A DNA stretch of 64,000 nt from Symbiodinium natans (GCA_905221605.1 CAJNDS010000178.1:141008-205007); one strand, 5' to 3'. Counted from the first letter of the stretch, positions 40,088 to 49,439 are shown. Translations and numbers: made by a program. The notes: generated by a model not told the origin, from the letters alone.

Positions 40088-40123
40088 TGCGTGTAGTGTG
40101 GTCCGACCGAGGCTTTCAGCCAA
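40088..40123 (-). CDS. Short internal exon
   Basis: The frame reads LAESLGRTTLHA. The acceptor CTCTCCTCTCTCGTGCCTAG is strong and the donor is GTCAGGG. Confidence 0.5.
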
Positions 40124-40534
40124 CTAGGCACGAGAGAGGAGAGCGAGCCTTATGCCGTGGATGCATAGCAAACAGGCGCCTTACGTCAAAACTTTCGCCA
40201 AAATGAATCCTTTCGCACGCCCTCTTCACGGATCCTTCGCGGAAACTTATGCATCCTTGACATGTAGGTTTTATATAAAGTTCCTTACAAGGAACGTAGA
40301 TCAGAAAAATGACAGAACAAGGGTAGATGGAGGGCTCCCTACCCTAAACCCTAAACCCTAAACCCTCTATACCATCTCCAGCTCCTATAAAGGGTAGCCG
40401 AAGCGTCAAGCCTAAACTAAAATGTCTAGCCCCCCACACGAAGCCCGAAACCGAATCCCCCCCCCCTCTACCCTCCTCCCCCCTCCCTAAACCCTAAACC
40501 CTAAACCCTAAACCCTAAACCCCAAACCCTAAAC

Positions 40535-40580
40535 CCTCCTCCCCCCCCTCCCCGTTGCGCCTGACTTTGGCGTTGAACTC
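40535..40580 (-). CDS. Glu/Gly-rich internal exon
   Basis: The frame reads EFNAKVRRNGEGGEE. The acceptor GGCCCAATTCTCCCAG is strong and the donor is GTTTAGGG. Confidence 0.55.
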
Positions 40581-40861
40581 CTGGGAGAATTGGGCCGACA
40601 CCCTAAGCAGCTTTGGGCATCCTAGACCCGGGCGGTTCGGGCTCTGGGGCCCCTTTGACTCAGTACAGGTGGGGTTAGTAAAGTGGCGGTTTTATGGGAA
40701 GTCAAGCCAAAAGAGCTTCTAAGTTTAGGGCCCCGGATCTAAGGGACTTACGAAGGCTGAGTGGGCTTCTTAAGGGGTATAAGGTGTGGCCCTTAGGAGA
40801 GACCCTCAATCTATAACCACTTGGAAGGGGCCCTCAACCCAAAACCCCTAGATAACCCCTG

Positions 40862-40920
40862 TGTAAATAGATAAATATAAATAAATAAATATATATATAT
40901 ATATGCATACACACATACAT
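40862..40920. repeat. AT-rich microsatellite
   Basis: ATAAATA and TATATA runs followed by ACACATACAT. Confidence 0.9.
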
Positions 40921-41000
40921 TTACCTTGTATAGTCCCTATACAATTACCTAAGTAGCCCCCCCCCCCAAAAAAAAAAAACGCCTAAAGAACCCCTAAGGC

Positions 41001-41058
41001 CCCTTGTAGGGATGAAGATTGAAATGCCCAGAGCCTGGAGTGCTGAACTCGGCAACTG
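41001..41058 (-). CDS. Exon candidate with GC donor
   Basis: The frame reads QLPSSALQALGISIFIPT. The acceptor is GTGGGTACAG. The donor is uncertain, possibly GCCTTAGGG. Confidence 0.3.
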
Positions 41059-41219
41059 CTGTACCCACCCACCCCCTCCCCGAGGCGCCAAAAACTGGGG
41101 TTTAGGGGTTTAGGGTTTAGGGTTTAAGGTTTAGGGTTTAGGGTTTAGGGTTTGGGATTTGGGGTTTGGGGTTTGGGGTTTGGGGTTTGGGGTTTAGGGT
41201 GCAGTTTCGGGGTGCCCAC

Positions 41220-41264
41220 ATTGAAAGCTCCGAGTCTTAAAAATGCTTTGGGTTCTAAGGTTCA
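41220..41264 (-). CDS. Exon, internal or terminal
   Basis: The frame reads NLRTQSIFKTRSFQ. The acceptor is ATGCGGCTCCTCAG and the donor GTGGGCAC. Without splicing the frame reaches a TAA of the array at 41194. Confidence 0.5.
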
Positions 41265-41571
41265 CTGAGGAGCCGCATATGAAAAGGACCTAAGGGTTTA
41301 GGGTTTAGGGCTTAGGGTTTAGGGCTTAGGGTTTAGGGTTTAGGGTTTAGGGGGTTCGTGCCCAAGGGGTAGGGGTTGCAGGTGGGGGAATGGCTGGAGT
41401 CGAGGTGTAGGGATTCCGAGACAAGACCCCCCCCCCCGTTGGGATTGACAGTAAGTAACCCTAAACCCTAAACCCTAAACCCTAAACCCTAACCCTAAAC
41501 CCTAAACCCTAAACCCTAAACCCTAAACCCTAAACCCTAAATCCTAAACCCTAAACCCTAAACCCTAAATC

Positions 41572-41643
41572 CTCGTCGTGATCCACGAAAGAGGTATAGA
41601 CGCCGGAGGGCTCCTGGTGGCAACCACAGGTATGACGCGGACC
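41572..41643 (-). CDS. Internal exon with a GA donor from a variant telomere unit
   Basis: The frame reads GPRHTCGCHQEPSGVYTSFV. The acceptor TGGTTCTCTTCTTCAAG is strong. The sequence at the donor position is GAG|GATTTAGGG. Confidence 0.5.
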
Positions 41644-41812
41644 CTTGAAGAAGAGAACCAAAGGAGTTTCAGGGCCGAGGAACCCTCAGCCCTAAACCCT
41701 AAACCCTAAACCCTAAAAAGCTATAGGCTGTACACCTGCCTAGTTACCTAAAGCTCAACCTCCGACTTTCTCACTCCTCCACAAGCATGAAAACCCTCAA
41801 TTCTAGGGTGAC

Positions 41813-41871
41813 AAGCAGACTTATAACTGTACCTAGAACCACATTGGGGGGCGCTTAAGCGGCTCATAACC
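41813..41871. mobile_element. Family A fragment
   Basis: It carries the inner segment ACTTATAACTGTACCT and CGGCTCATAA of family A, without either terminus. Confidence 0.4.
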
Positions 41872-41904
41872 CGGACCCTAAACCCTAAACCCTAAACCCT
41901 AAGC

Positions 41905-41953
41905 CCTCCTCGGCAGCATCCCCCAGCCGTCCGGTGCTGGACACCTCTGGCTC
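41905..41953 (-). CDS. Internal exon with a GC donor from a variant telomere unit
   Basis: The frame reads EPEVSSTGRLGDAAEE. The acceptor is AGTCCCGCGAAG and the donor G|GCTTAGGG. Confidence 0.5.
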
Positions 41954-42083
41954 CTTCGCGGGACTGCCCTACACTCTTAAATGGGTTTAGGGTTTAGGGT
42001 TTAGGGTTTAGGGTTTAGGGTTTAGGGTTTAGGGTTTAGGGTTTATGGTCTAGGGTTTAGGGTTTTACCCAGAATTCTGAAGT

Positions 42084-42161
42084 TTACGCTTTAGGGCTAT
42101 GTCGCTTTCGGGATTTTGGAGGGCCTAGCTCGAGTTTTAGGATGTACAGGGCTCGACCCTC
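42084..42161 (-). CDS. 3'-terminal exon
   Basis: The frame reads EGRALYILKLELGPPKSRKR and on to TAA. The acceptor is GAGCTCTCAAAG. Confidence 0.55.
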   Translation of the reverse strand, partial: EGRALYILKLELGPPKSRKRHSPKA

Positions 42162-42530
42162 CTTTGAGAGCTCAGCGATCTTAAAGTCTAGGATTTATAG
42201 GGTCAAACTCTCAGTTTAGGGTTTAGGGTTTAGGGTTTAGGGTTTCCCTTTCTACGTAGGGCTTCAGGCAGTGAGGTGACATGGGCTCAGGGTTTGGAGG
42301 TCCCGGGGTTTGTATGTAGGGTTTAGGGTTTAGGGTTTAGGGTTTAGGGTTTAGGGTTAGGGTTTAGGGATGTAGGGTCGGGGCGGATACGGGGGTGTAA
42401 ATCCTGAACCCTCTAATATCACCGCATCCCTGAACGCTAAACTCAAAAAGCCGGCACTCTAAACACGCCCTGTGCTCTTCGGGTAGTTCCACGGTCCCTT
42501 CATTGGAGAACTCTTATATAACTACCCCAC

Positions 42531-42708
42531 ACTATTAGTTGCTTCTGAACCCCGAAAATAGAAACACAATCTTCCTTTTCGGTGGTTGTCAAAATTGTGA
42601 TCCCTTTTGGGGTATTCTAACAGGGATCCACAAAGGGACCATAATTTTGACAGCCACCCATGGGGACTATTTCTCATTATTCTTTTGGGGTTCTTAAGCA
42701 CCTACTAG
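42531..42708. mobile_element. Family D element, copy 2, with a nested insertion
   Basis: Ends ACTATTAGTTGCTTCTGAACC and GGTTCTTAAGCACCTACTAG. It is longer than the other family D copies because a second inverted-repeat element (42581-42658) sits in its middle. Confidence 0.65.
42581..42658. mobile_element. Nested inverted-repeat element, family E
   Basis: 78 bp with arms of about 27 bases starting GGTGGTTGTCAAAATT and ending AATTTTGACAGCCACC, with a few mismatches. Confidence 0.7.
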
Positions 42709-42894
42709 CACATATACCCTATAATTCCCTTAAAAGGGCTATTCTACCCTACAATTCCCTTAAAAGGGCACATATACCCTATAAACTCCCAGAGCCCATC
42801 CTACAGAACTTGTTATAAAGGGTTTAGGGTTTAGGGTTTTAAAGAATGTAAGGGACCCTCAGGGAAAACCTAAGCCCCTAAACTTGAAGCGAAC

Positions 42895-42985
42895 CCTAAA
42901 CCCTAAACCCTAAACCCTAAACCCTAAACCCTAAACCCTAAACCCTAAACCCTAAACCCTAAACCCTAAACCCTAAACCCTAAAC
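42895..42985. repeat. CCCTAAA array
   Basis: About 90 bp of pure CCCTAAA, directly left of the exon at 42986-43052. Confidence 0.95.
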
Positions 42986-43052
42986 CCCACACAAGGCAGT
43001 CCGGCTCGGAGAAGGGTGCGTCTGGCGATACTGGCGAGGGATGTCCAGGCGA
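42986..43052 (-). CDS. Internal exon with telomere-unit donor
   Basis: The frame reads AWTSLASIARRTLLRAGLPC. The acceptor is GCCGCTGCGCAG and the donor GTTTAGGG. A second frame (SPGHPSPVSPDAPFS) is open. Confidence 0.5.
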
Positions 43053-43173
43053 CTGCGCAGCGGCAGGCTTTGATTTTAGAGTTTAGGGTTTAGGGTTTAG
43101 GGTTTAGGGTTTTGGTTTTAGGGTTTGAGGGTTTAGGGGTCAAAGGGGTTAGGAATCTAGGCGTGCCAGGGTT

Positions 43174-43332
43174 TTAGGGGTGTTGGGGTTTGTAGGGGTC
43201 CAGGGTTTGAGGGCTTAGGGTGCTTGAAGGTTCATGGGTAGGGCTATCCGCACTTAAGTGGGGCTCAGGGCTGAGGGCTGCTATTACAACTCTCCTACTT
43301 TGAAGCCAGCTTCCCATTGCGTACCCAAGAGC
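43174..43332 (-). CDS. Long 3'-terminal exon
   Basis: 52 codons starting ALGYAMGSWLQSRRVVIAAL to TAA. The acceptor is CTGTGTTTGAAG. The Pro/Ser-rich tail overlaps degenerate repeat, so the true end may lie earlier. Confidence 0.45.
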   Translation of the reverse strand, partial: ALGYAMGSWLQSRRVVIAALSPEPHLSADSPTHEPSSTLSPQTLDPYKPQHP

Positions 43333-43576
43333 CTTCAAACACAGGTCTAGGCTGAAGGCTAAGTAGGGTACTTAGGGTATGGCCTGAACCCCAAACCCTA
43401 AATCATCCGAACTCCAAAACCGCTACAAATTGAAGCTTCGGGGGTTAAAAGGCCTGGGGTTTAAAGGGTTCCGGGGGATTAGAAGGTTTCAGGGGATTAG
43501 AAGATTTCGGGGAATTAGGGTTTAGGGTAGGTTGTTTAGGCTGAAGCCCGGCAAGCCTGAAAGCCCTGAAACCCAA

Positions 43577-44090
43577 AAGCTCCCAAACCCCCAAACCCCC
43601 AAACCCTAAACCCGAAACCCTGTATCTCTAAACCCCTAAACCCCTAAACCCCTAAACCCCTAAACCCCTAAACCCCTAAACCCCTAAACCCCTAAACCCC
43701 TAAACCCCTAAACCCCTAAACCCCTAATCCCCTAAACCCCTAAACCCCTAAACCCCTAAACCCTAAACCCCTAAACCCTAACCCCTAAACCCTCAACCCT
43801 GTATCCCTCAACCCTAAACCCTAAACCCTAAACCCTGTACCCCTAAACCCCTAAACCCTAAACCCTGTATCCCTAAACCCCCTAAACCCTAAACCCTACA
43901 CCCTAAAACCTGTACCCCTAAACCCTAAACCCTAAACCCCTAAACCCTAAACCCTAAACCCTGTATCCCTAAACCCCCTAAACCCTAAACCCTACACCCT
44001 AAAACCTGTACCCCTAAACCCTAAACCCTAAACCCCTAAACCCTAAACCCTAAACCCTAGACCCTAAACCCTAAAACCTAAAGTCCCTGA
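43577..44090. repeat. CCCCTAAA 8-mer array
   Basis: Over 500 bp of C-strand repeat dominated by the 8-mer CCCCTAAA, with a repeated block including CCTGTA at 43860-44010. Confidence 0.95.
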
Positions 44091-44101
44091 AGCCCTGAAA
44101 C

Positions 44102-44152
44102 CTGGCACATGGCCGGCAGGACCTGGGCCTCAGGATGTAGCAGCTCTTGGAC
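44102..44152 (-). CDS. Internal exon
   Basis: The frame reads VQELLHPEAQVLPAMCQ and ends at CAG|GTTTCAGGG. The acceptor is CATCCAAAGCAG. Confidence 0.6.
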
Positions 44153-44171
44153 CTGCTTTGGATGTGGTGTT

Positions 44172-44400
44172 AGGGTTTAGGGTTTAGGGTTTTTATAGGG
44201 TTTAGGGTTTGGGGTTTGGGGTTTGGGGTTTGGGGTTTGGGGTTTGAGGTTTGGGGTTTGGGGTTTTGGGGTTTCGGGTTTTAGGGGTTTGGGTTTTAGC
44301 GCTTTGGGTTTAGGGTTTGGGGTTTCGGGGTTTGGGGTTTGGGGTTTGGGGTTTAGGGTTTAGGGGTTTGGGTTTTAGGGGCTTCGGGTTTAGGCTTGTG
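44172..44400. repeat. TTTGGGG-rich G-strand array
   Basis: Mostly TTTGGGG units. Together with the C-array at 43577-44090 it encloses the exon at 44102-44152. Confidence 0.95.
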
Positions 44401-44486
44401 GGCATATTGAGGCTGTGGCGTTTTAGGGCTTTCAAAGGGCTTGTTTAGGCTTTTGGGGCTTTAAGTGTTTAAGTAAGTACAGCTAC

Positions 44487-44605
44487 CCTGCTTGTAAGCC
44501 CTCTGACGTCTGCCCCTGTGCAGTCAGGTATCCCTGGTGAAGGGTTACCCGCATCCGTAACTGAAGATGGCCCAACAGGTAGCCGACAATGTGTGGCTAA
44601 ACTCC
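44487..44605 (-). CDS. Long internal exon, strand uncertain
   Basis: The minus frame reads SLATHCRLPVGPSSVTDAGN over 119 nt, with acceptor GGCATCTCACAG and donor GTAGCTG. The plus strand offers SGIPGEGLPASVTEDGP between strong sites. Confidence 0.45.
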
Positions 44606-44627
44606 CTGTGAGATGCCCAGCAAGTTG

Positions 44628-44738
44628 CTACTATTTGCTTAAGAACCCCCCAAAAAACAAAAACAATCTTCCTTGTAAGGGCAAAATAGGGATTATCATA
44701 TCGTTTATCTTTGGGGGAGTTCTTTTGCAAACAGTAGG
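44628..44738. mobile_element. Family D element, copy 3
   Basis: Ends CTACTATTTGCTTAAGAACC and GTTCTTTTGCAAACAGTAG with the internal AATCTTCCTTG motif shared by the family. Confidence 0.65.
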
Positions 44739-44744
44739 TTGTAC

Positions 44745-44839
44745 CTCGACTCCTCCCAAACAAACCATGAGCTTCTTGCGCAAGCAATACAATGAATGGG
44801 GGGTTGGGAAGCGGCAGACAGTTCCGGAATTCATGTTTT
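44745..44839 (-). CDS. Internal exon next to the family D element
   Basis: The frame reads NMNSGTVCRFPTPHSLYCLR. The acceptor is GCTCTCGGCAG and the donor GAG|GTACAACC lies just before the element. A plus frame (MSFLRKQYNEWGVGKRQ) with donor GTAAGT competes. Confidence 0.35.
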
Positions 44840-44875
44840 CTGCCGAGAGCCTAAGCCTTCAAGGTACAAACTTAC

Positions 44876-44904
44876 CAGGTGGAAACCGGCGGATTCTTCA
44901 TGAA
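44876..44904 (-). CDS. Short exon with GTAAGT donor
   Basis: The frame reads FMKNPPVST. The donor is CTG|GTAAGT and the acceptor CTTACCGAG. Confidence 0.35.
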
Positions 44905-45262
44905 CTCGGTAAGTCAAGGGACTAAAGTTTGGAGGGACCCTTCTAAGGGACCCTTTGGGGTTCTTTGGGGGTTAGTTTGGGGATACTCGGATACTCAGTA
45001 GGGATTGGGGAAACCCCTAAACACCCGACGCCCCAGACCCTTGAAAACCCTAAACGCTTGAGACCCTAAACACACAAATCCCGAAACCTTCCCTAAACCC
45101 AAAAACCCTATACAGCCTAAACCAACCCCAAACTCAAAACCCTGTGACCGAAGTCTCAAACCCCATTCCCGAAACCCACCCCAAACCCTAAACCAAAACC
45201 CTAAACCCCAAACCCCAAACCCCAAACCCTAAACCCTAAACCCCAAGCCCTAAACCCTAAAC

Positions 45263-45335
45263 CCTCTACGGAGGCCTCCGGCATGGCGTCGAGGATAGCT
45301 TTCCAGGCATCCATGGTCTCCAGGCGATGGAGCCT
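45263..45335 (-). CDS. Internal exon with telomere-unit donor (clear example)
   Basis: The frame reads RLHRLETMDAWKAILDAMPE. The acceptor is CATTGCATCTCTCAG and the donor G|GTTTAGGG. C-array left, G-array right. Confidence 0.65.
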
Positions 45336-45678
45336 CTGAGAGATGCAATGGGGTTTAAGGTTTAGGGTTTAGGGTTTAGGGTTTAGGGCTTCGGGTTTAG
45401 GGTGTGGGGCTTAGGGTGTGGGGTTAAAGGTTGAGGGTTTAGGGTCTAGGGTTGAGGGTTTAGGGTTGAGGGGGGAGTGAAGGCTTTAGGGCTCGTAACG
45501 TTTAGGTGCGGGTTAGGCTTCAGTGCTTTGCCGGGGTGTAGATGGGTTTAGGGTTTAGGGCTTAGATGGGTTTAGGAGTTTAAAGGTTCGGATTTGTTGG
45601 GAGTTGCTGGGTCTGTCAGGGATTTCTTGATGGATTTGAGGGTTTTGGGGCTTGGAGAATGCAGGGAAGCATGCGCAC

Positions 45679-45702
45679 CTCCGAGCTTGAACCTTCGGAT
45701 AG
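45679..45702 (-). CDS. Micro-exon, 24 nt
   Basis: The frame reads YPKVQAR between ACCTTCGTAG and donor GTGCGC. Confidence 0.3.
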
Positions 45703-46193
45703 CTACGAAGGTTTAGGGTTTAGGGGTTCGGGTTTCGGGTCCAGAGTTGCGGGCCTTTTTTGGGAGGTGCAACCCAGGGACCCCTACTTCAGAACCCTCT
45801 CAAGGGACCAAACACTAAGGCGCTAACCCCTACACCCTAAACCTTTGGACTCACGTGTCGTCTCAAAAGACATGAAAGGTGACTCGACATACCTAAAAAC
45901 TCCTGAACTCTATCTATCAGGGTTGGGGGTCTAGAGGACTACTGTAGGGCTTAGGGTTGAGGGTTATAAATATAGTTGCAATACCTTTTCAGGGCCTTTC
46001 TTACCGAACAAGCCTTGAGAGCAAAACCTCAGGTGCCTGCCTGAGGCTTTTTCCAGCTTGCGGGAGAACTTTTCAGGGTGGGTTCAGGGTTTTTTGAGAT
46101 GTTTAGGGTTTAGGGGCGCTTTGAAGGGAACTTGGCGACACCCTAAACCCTAAACCCGAAACCCGAAACCCTAAACCCTAAACCCCCTTGCAT

Positions 46194-46231
46194 ACACTCG
46201 TATAAGGCATCGGTTTCCGTGGCAAGGAAAG
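46194..46231 (-). CDS. Short exon with telomere-unit donor
   Basis: The frame reads FLATETDALYECMQG. The acceptor is CGTCCGGCCAAAG and the donor GTTTAGGG. Confidence 0.5.
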
Positions 46232-46378
46232 CTTTGGCCGGACGATGGTGTGTGGGGTTGGGTTGGCTCCCACCCCAAAAAGCCTAATTGTCAAGGGTCG
46301 TGGGCTTAGGGTTTAACCCTAAACCCTAAACCCTAGACCCCCAAACCCCCAAACCCCTAAACCCCCAAAGCTTAGAAC

Positions 46379-46448
46379 CCCGAATGGCCGCAGCACTGTG
46401 AGGCATCGGCACAAAAGACACGCGTGCTCGGAGCACCTTTCTCTTCGC
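46379..46448 (-). CDS. Basic internal exon
   Basis: The frame reads AKRKVLRARVSFVPMPHSAA. The acceptor is CCTTACTGAG and the donor GTTCTAAGC. Confidence 0.55.
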
Positions 46449-46538
46449 CTCAGTAAGGGTTTGCAGGGGGTTTAGGGTTTAGGGTTTCGGGTTTAGGGTT
46501 TAGGGTTCGGGTTTAGGGTGTAGGGTGTATTGTTGCAC

Positions 46539-46582
46539 TGCTTTTGATATTTAACCCCGCCGCCCCAACGAATTTGGACCCT
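46539..46582 (-). CDS. Internal exon downstream of a poly-C tract
   Basis: The frame reads RVQIRWGGGVKYQK. The acceptor is GCGTTGATAG, with a C run 40 nt upstream (46621-46641 as poly-G on plus). The donor is GTGCAAC. Confidence 0.4.
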
Positions 46583-46776
46583 CTATCAACGCATGGCGCG
46601 GCGACGCCCCCAAACAAATTGGGGTGGGGGGGGGGGGGGGGAACCGCCCCCAGGGCCTCAAGCCTTTAAGATCGAAAACCCTAAACCCTAAACCCTAAAC
46701 CCTAAACCCTAAACCCTAAACCCTAAACCCTAAACCCTAAACCCTAAACCCTAAACCCTAAACCTAAAGCAGGGCT

Positions 46777-46849
46777 TCATGTTTCGGGTTGGAGGTTTTT
46801 CAACAGGTTTATAAGATGCGCAACTGTAGCTGTGACCTTATCCAATGAA
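46777..46849 (-). CDS. Helical 3'-terminal exon
   Basis: The frame reads SLDKVTATVAHLINLLKNLQ and on to TGA. The acceptor is GTAGTTCAGAG. Confidence 0.55.
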
Positions 46850-47047
46850 CTCTGAACTACCTATACCCTAAACCCTGTCTGTCACTTCTTACAACTACGC
46901 ATGAAGCTTCACATAGGGACTTATCCAGATGGCTCCGAAAACTTGTGTGTTGGAGTCTGGGGTTTCAGGTCTTAGGATGGGGTTTGGGGTTGAGGGTTTA
47001 GGGTTTAGGGTTTAGGGCTTAGGGCTTAGTGTTTACGTTGGCTGAAC

Positions 47048-47107
47048 TTCTGTAGGTTGGGACCCCTCCATTTTGCTACAGAGCCCAGCGCTCGCGGAGG
47101 CCCCCAA
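47048..47107 (-). CDS. Internal exon
   Basis: The frame reads LGASASAGLCSKMEGSQPTE. The acceptor TTGCTCCATGGCCTAG is good and the donor is GTTCAGCC. Confidence 0.5.
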
Positions 47108-47212
47108 CTAGGCCATGGAGCAACCAGACGTCAAGTGCGGGCTATAGGTCTTGGCTACCGCACAGCTAATACCCTACACCCCGAACTCACTGAGGGGTCC
47201 TACTCAATCCCA

Positions 47213-47313
47213 AAGGATCCATGTACCTATATAGTATATACTTGGGCCTCAAAGAGGTTCCTATATAGTAGCTTTAGGGCCCAGGTATATACTATATAGG
47301 TACATGGATCCTT
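47213..47313. mobile_element. Family C perfect hairpin element, copy 2
   Basis: 101 bp, the same length as 25951-26051 and only a few base changes away, keeping the long inverted arms. The two copies are about 21 kb apart. Confidence 0.9.
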
Positions 47314-47344
47314 AGGGAATACCACTGACGTGCCCACATGAAAC

Positions 47345-47407
47345 ATCTAAGCCATCAGCCCACACGTTCTTGAGAAAGATCACCATCTCCTTGGCTTCTT
47401 TCAGGGT
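47345..47407 (-). CDS. Internal exon (clear example)
   Basis: The frame reads TLKEAKEMVIFLKNVWADGL with strong helix character. The acceptor is CAAGATCTAG and the donor GTTTCATG. Confidence 0.65.
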
Positions 47408-47539
47408 CTAGATCTTGACGAGTTTAGGGTTTAGGGCTTCGGTTAGGGGTTAGGGTTTAGGGTTTGGGGTTTATAGGGCTTAGGGTTTAGGGTTTAGGGC
47501 TTAGGGTTTAGGGCTTCGGGGTTAGGGCTTAGGTTTTAC

Positions 47540-47611
47540 ATGGTTTCTGGGTTCGGGGATCCAGGTTTGCTTGCGCACTCGCACGGAAACGCTACGTCTC
47601 AACCCCTTGCT
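47540..47611 (-). CDS. Internal exon
   Basis: The frame reads SKGLRRSVSVRVRKQTWIPE. The acceptor is ACATGCCGAG and the donor GTAAAACC. Confidence 0.5.
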
Positions 47612-47938
47612 CTCGGCATGTGTCAACCCCACCGGGTTTAGGGTTTAGGGTTTAGGGTTTAGGGTTTAGGATTTCGGGTTGCCTGGAATTCTGGGTCAAA
47701 AGCAAAATTGGGACAAAAGGTAGCATCATTTCGTACTCCCCCTCACTTGTGTTGCTATTATCTGCATATTTTTCTATATGGTTACTATCCCGCGAGAATA
47801 CAAGTACTATTTATTCACTCACGCGTAAATATGATAAACGATACCCCAGCTTAAGACCCTAAACCCTATAAACCCCAAACCCCAAACCCTAAACCCCAAA
47901 CCCCAAACCCCAAACCCCAAACCCCAAACCCTACCTAC

Positions 47939-48015
47939 GCTCTCCCAAGCCGAGGCACGGCTTTGGGCTCGAAATTCGCGAGCTCGTCCGACTGGTTCGC
48001 CGAAGGCAGGTCGCC
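47939..48015 (-). CDS. Internal exon
   Basis: The frame reads GDLPSANQSDELANFEPKAV. The acceptor is AAAACACGCAG and the donor GTAGG. Confidence 0.6.
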
Positions 48016-48479
48016 CTGCGTGTTTTGGGAGGTTAGGGTTTAGGGTTTAGGGATTAGGGTTTAGGGTTTGGGGTTTGGGGTGTAGGGATTGGGGTGTAGG
48101 GTTTAGTTTGGGGTTTAGGGTGTAGGTTTAGTTTAGGGTTTCGGGTTGAGGGATAGGAGTGTGCTGCTTGTTTTTGGGGGAGATGCTAACCGCAATAGAA
48201 GGGGGGGAGGGTACTATTGGGCGTCCTTGGCCTTCTCCCTACTTTTGAGTAGACCCTGGAAAGAAGTAAAAACTCTTTTAGGTACAAGTAGCTATAATTC
48301 ATATGAACCCAGAACCAAAAACAGTATTGAAGTAAAGCACCAAAGTATCGTACTCCCCCTAAACCCTAAACCCTAAGCCCTAAACCCTAAACCCTAAACC
48401 CTAAACCTTGAACCCTGAACCCTGAAACCCTGAAACCTGAAACCCTAACCCTAAAACCCAGGCAGAGGTTTAGGGCGGC

Positions 48480-48512
48480 TTAGGCGAAGGGAAGTTCATT
48501 GGCGCCACGCCA
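48480..48512 (-). CDS. 3'-terminal exon
   Basis: The frame reads WRGANELPFA then TAA. The acceptor is AAGGTGCCACAG. Confidence 0.4.
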   Translation of the reverse strand, partial: WRGANELPFA

Positions 48513-48658
48513 CTGTGGCACCTTAATACACCCCCCCAAAACCCAAAACCCTAAGCCCTGAAGAAGCGCTGGGTTTAGGGTTTAGGGTTTAGGGTTTAGG
48601 GTTTAGGGTTTAGGGTTTAGGGTTTAAGGATTAGGGTTTAGGGTTTAGAGTTTAGAGT

Positions 48659-48970
48659 TTAGGGCTCCAATTTGCCTGCCCGCTCGTAGGTTTTGTTCCT
48701 GATATCATTGAAAAGGGTGTTCTTCTCCTCTGACTCGGCGACCGTGCGCGAGATCCAATCGTTGCTTGCCGCCCGCTCTTGCAAAGTCGCAAGGGCAGGC
48801 AAGATGTCTGCCATCAGACTCACCACGATGGTGACCTTGGCCCTGCCGCCCTGGCACTGCTGCACGACTTTCTTGACAAGGTCCCACCTGCGCTCTGCTT
48901 CAGGGTTTCCTGAACATCGGTGATTTCTCTGCCCATGTGCACCCCACCAGAGCTGGTGACCTGCACGCAA
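48659..48970 (-). CDS. Longest open block of the right half, 103 codons
   Basis: Minus frame ending in the TAA of a CCCTAAA unit. Its downstream 75 codons (RWDLVKKVVQQCQGGRAKVT, then SLMADILPALATLQERAA) look coding and helical. The first part reads better in another frame (VTSSGGVHMGREITDVQETL) after acceptor TTTGCGTGCAG, suggesting a frameshift or an unrecognised short intron near 48895. The protein is not recognised. Confidence 0.55.
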   Translation of the reverse strand: MRAGHQLWWGAHGQRNHRCSGNPEAERRWDLVKKVVQQCQGGRAKVTIVVSLMADILPALATLQERAASNDWISRTVAESEEKNTLFNDIRNKTYERAGKLEP

Positions 48971-49043
48971 ACCCTAAACCCTAAACCCTAAACCCTAAAC
49001 CCTGTACCCTAAACCTTAAACCCTAAATGTTGAGATTGATCAC

Positions 49044-49105
49044 GGGTGAAACTACACCCTTCGGCCAGTTTAGGGTCTCTTGGGCCTTCCGAGCTTTTGC
49101 GTGGT
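49044..49105 (-). CDS. Internal exon
   Basis: The frame reads PRKSSEGPRDPKLAEGCSFT. The acceptor is TCAAAATCAAATCCAG and the donor GTGATC. Confidence 0.5.
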
Positions 49106-49324
49106 CTGGATTTGATTTTGAAGTTCAGGGTCAAGGTCGAGGCTAATTGGAGCTTGGGGGGTTAAAAAAGCCTTCTCCTAGACCTTAAACCTTAAACCTT
49201 AAACCCTAAACCCTAAACCCGAAACCTTCAACCTTAAACCCTAAACTCCTAAACCTTAAACCTTAAACCCTAAACCCTAAACCTATAACCCCAAGCCTGC
49301 AAACCCCAAGAACCCTAAAAGAGC

Positions 49325-49426
49325 CCTCAGCCTGGTACAACGGCCCAGGAGCCTTCGACAGGTCGGTGGCTGAGGTCTTCCCAAAGGCCTGCCGCACCTG
49401 AGACTGAATCTCAGCATACCTTTTTG
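49325..49426 (-). CDS. Long internal exon
   Basis: The frame reads KRYAEIQSQVRQAFGKTSAT and on over 102 nt. The acceptor is AAAAAACCTCAG. Donor GCTCTTTTAGG is GC type, or GTTCTTGGGG at 49313. Confidence 0.6.
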
Positions 49427-49439
49427 CTGAGGTTTTTTA

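Noticed and set aside
44518-44925. 135-codon plus frame as one gene
   Set aside because: It crosses a family D element (44628-44738) and two opposite-strand exon candidates; the continuous frame is probably chance, although its ends look coding on plus.
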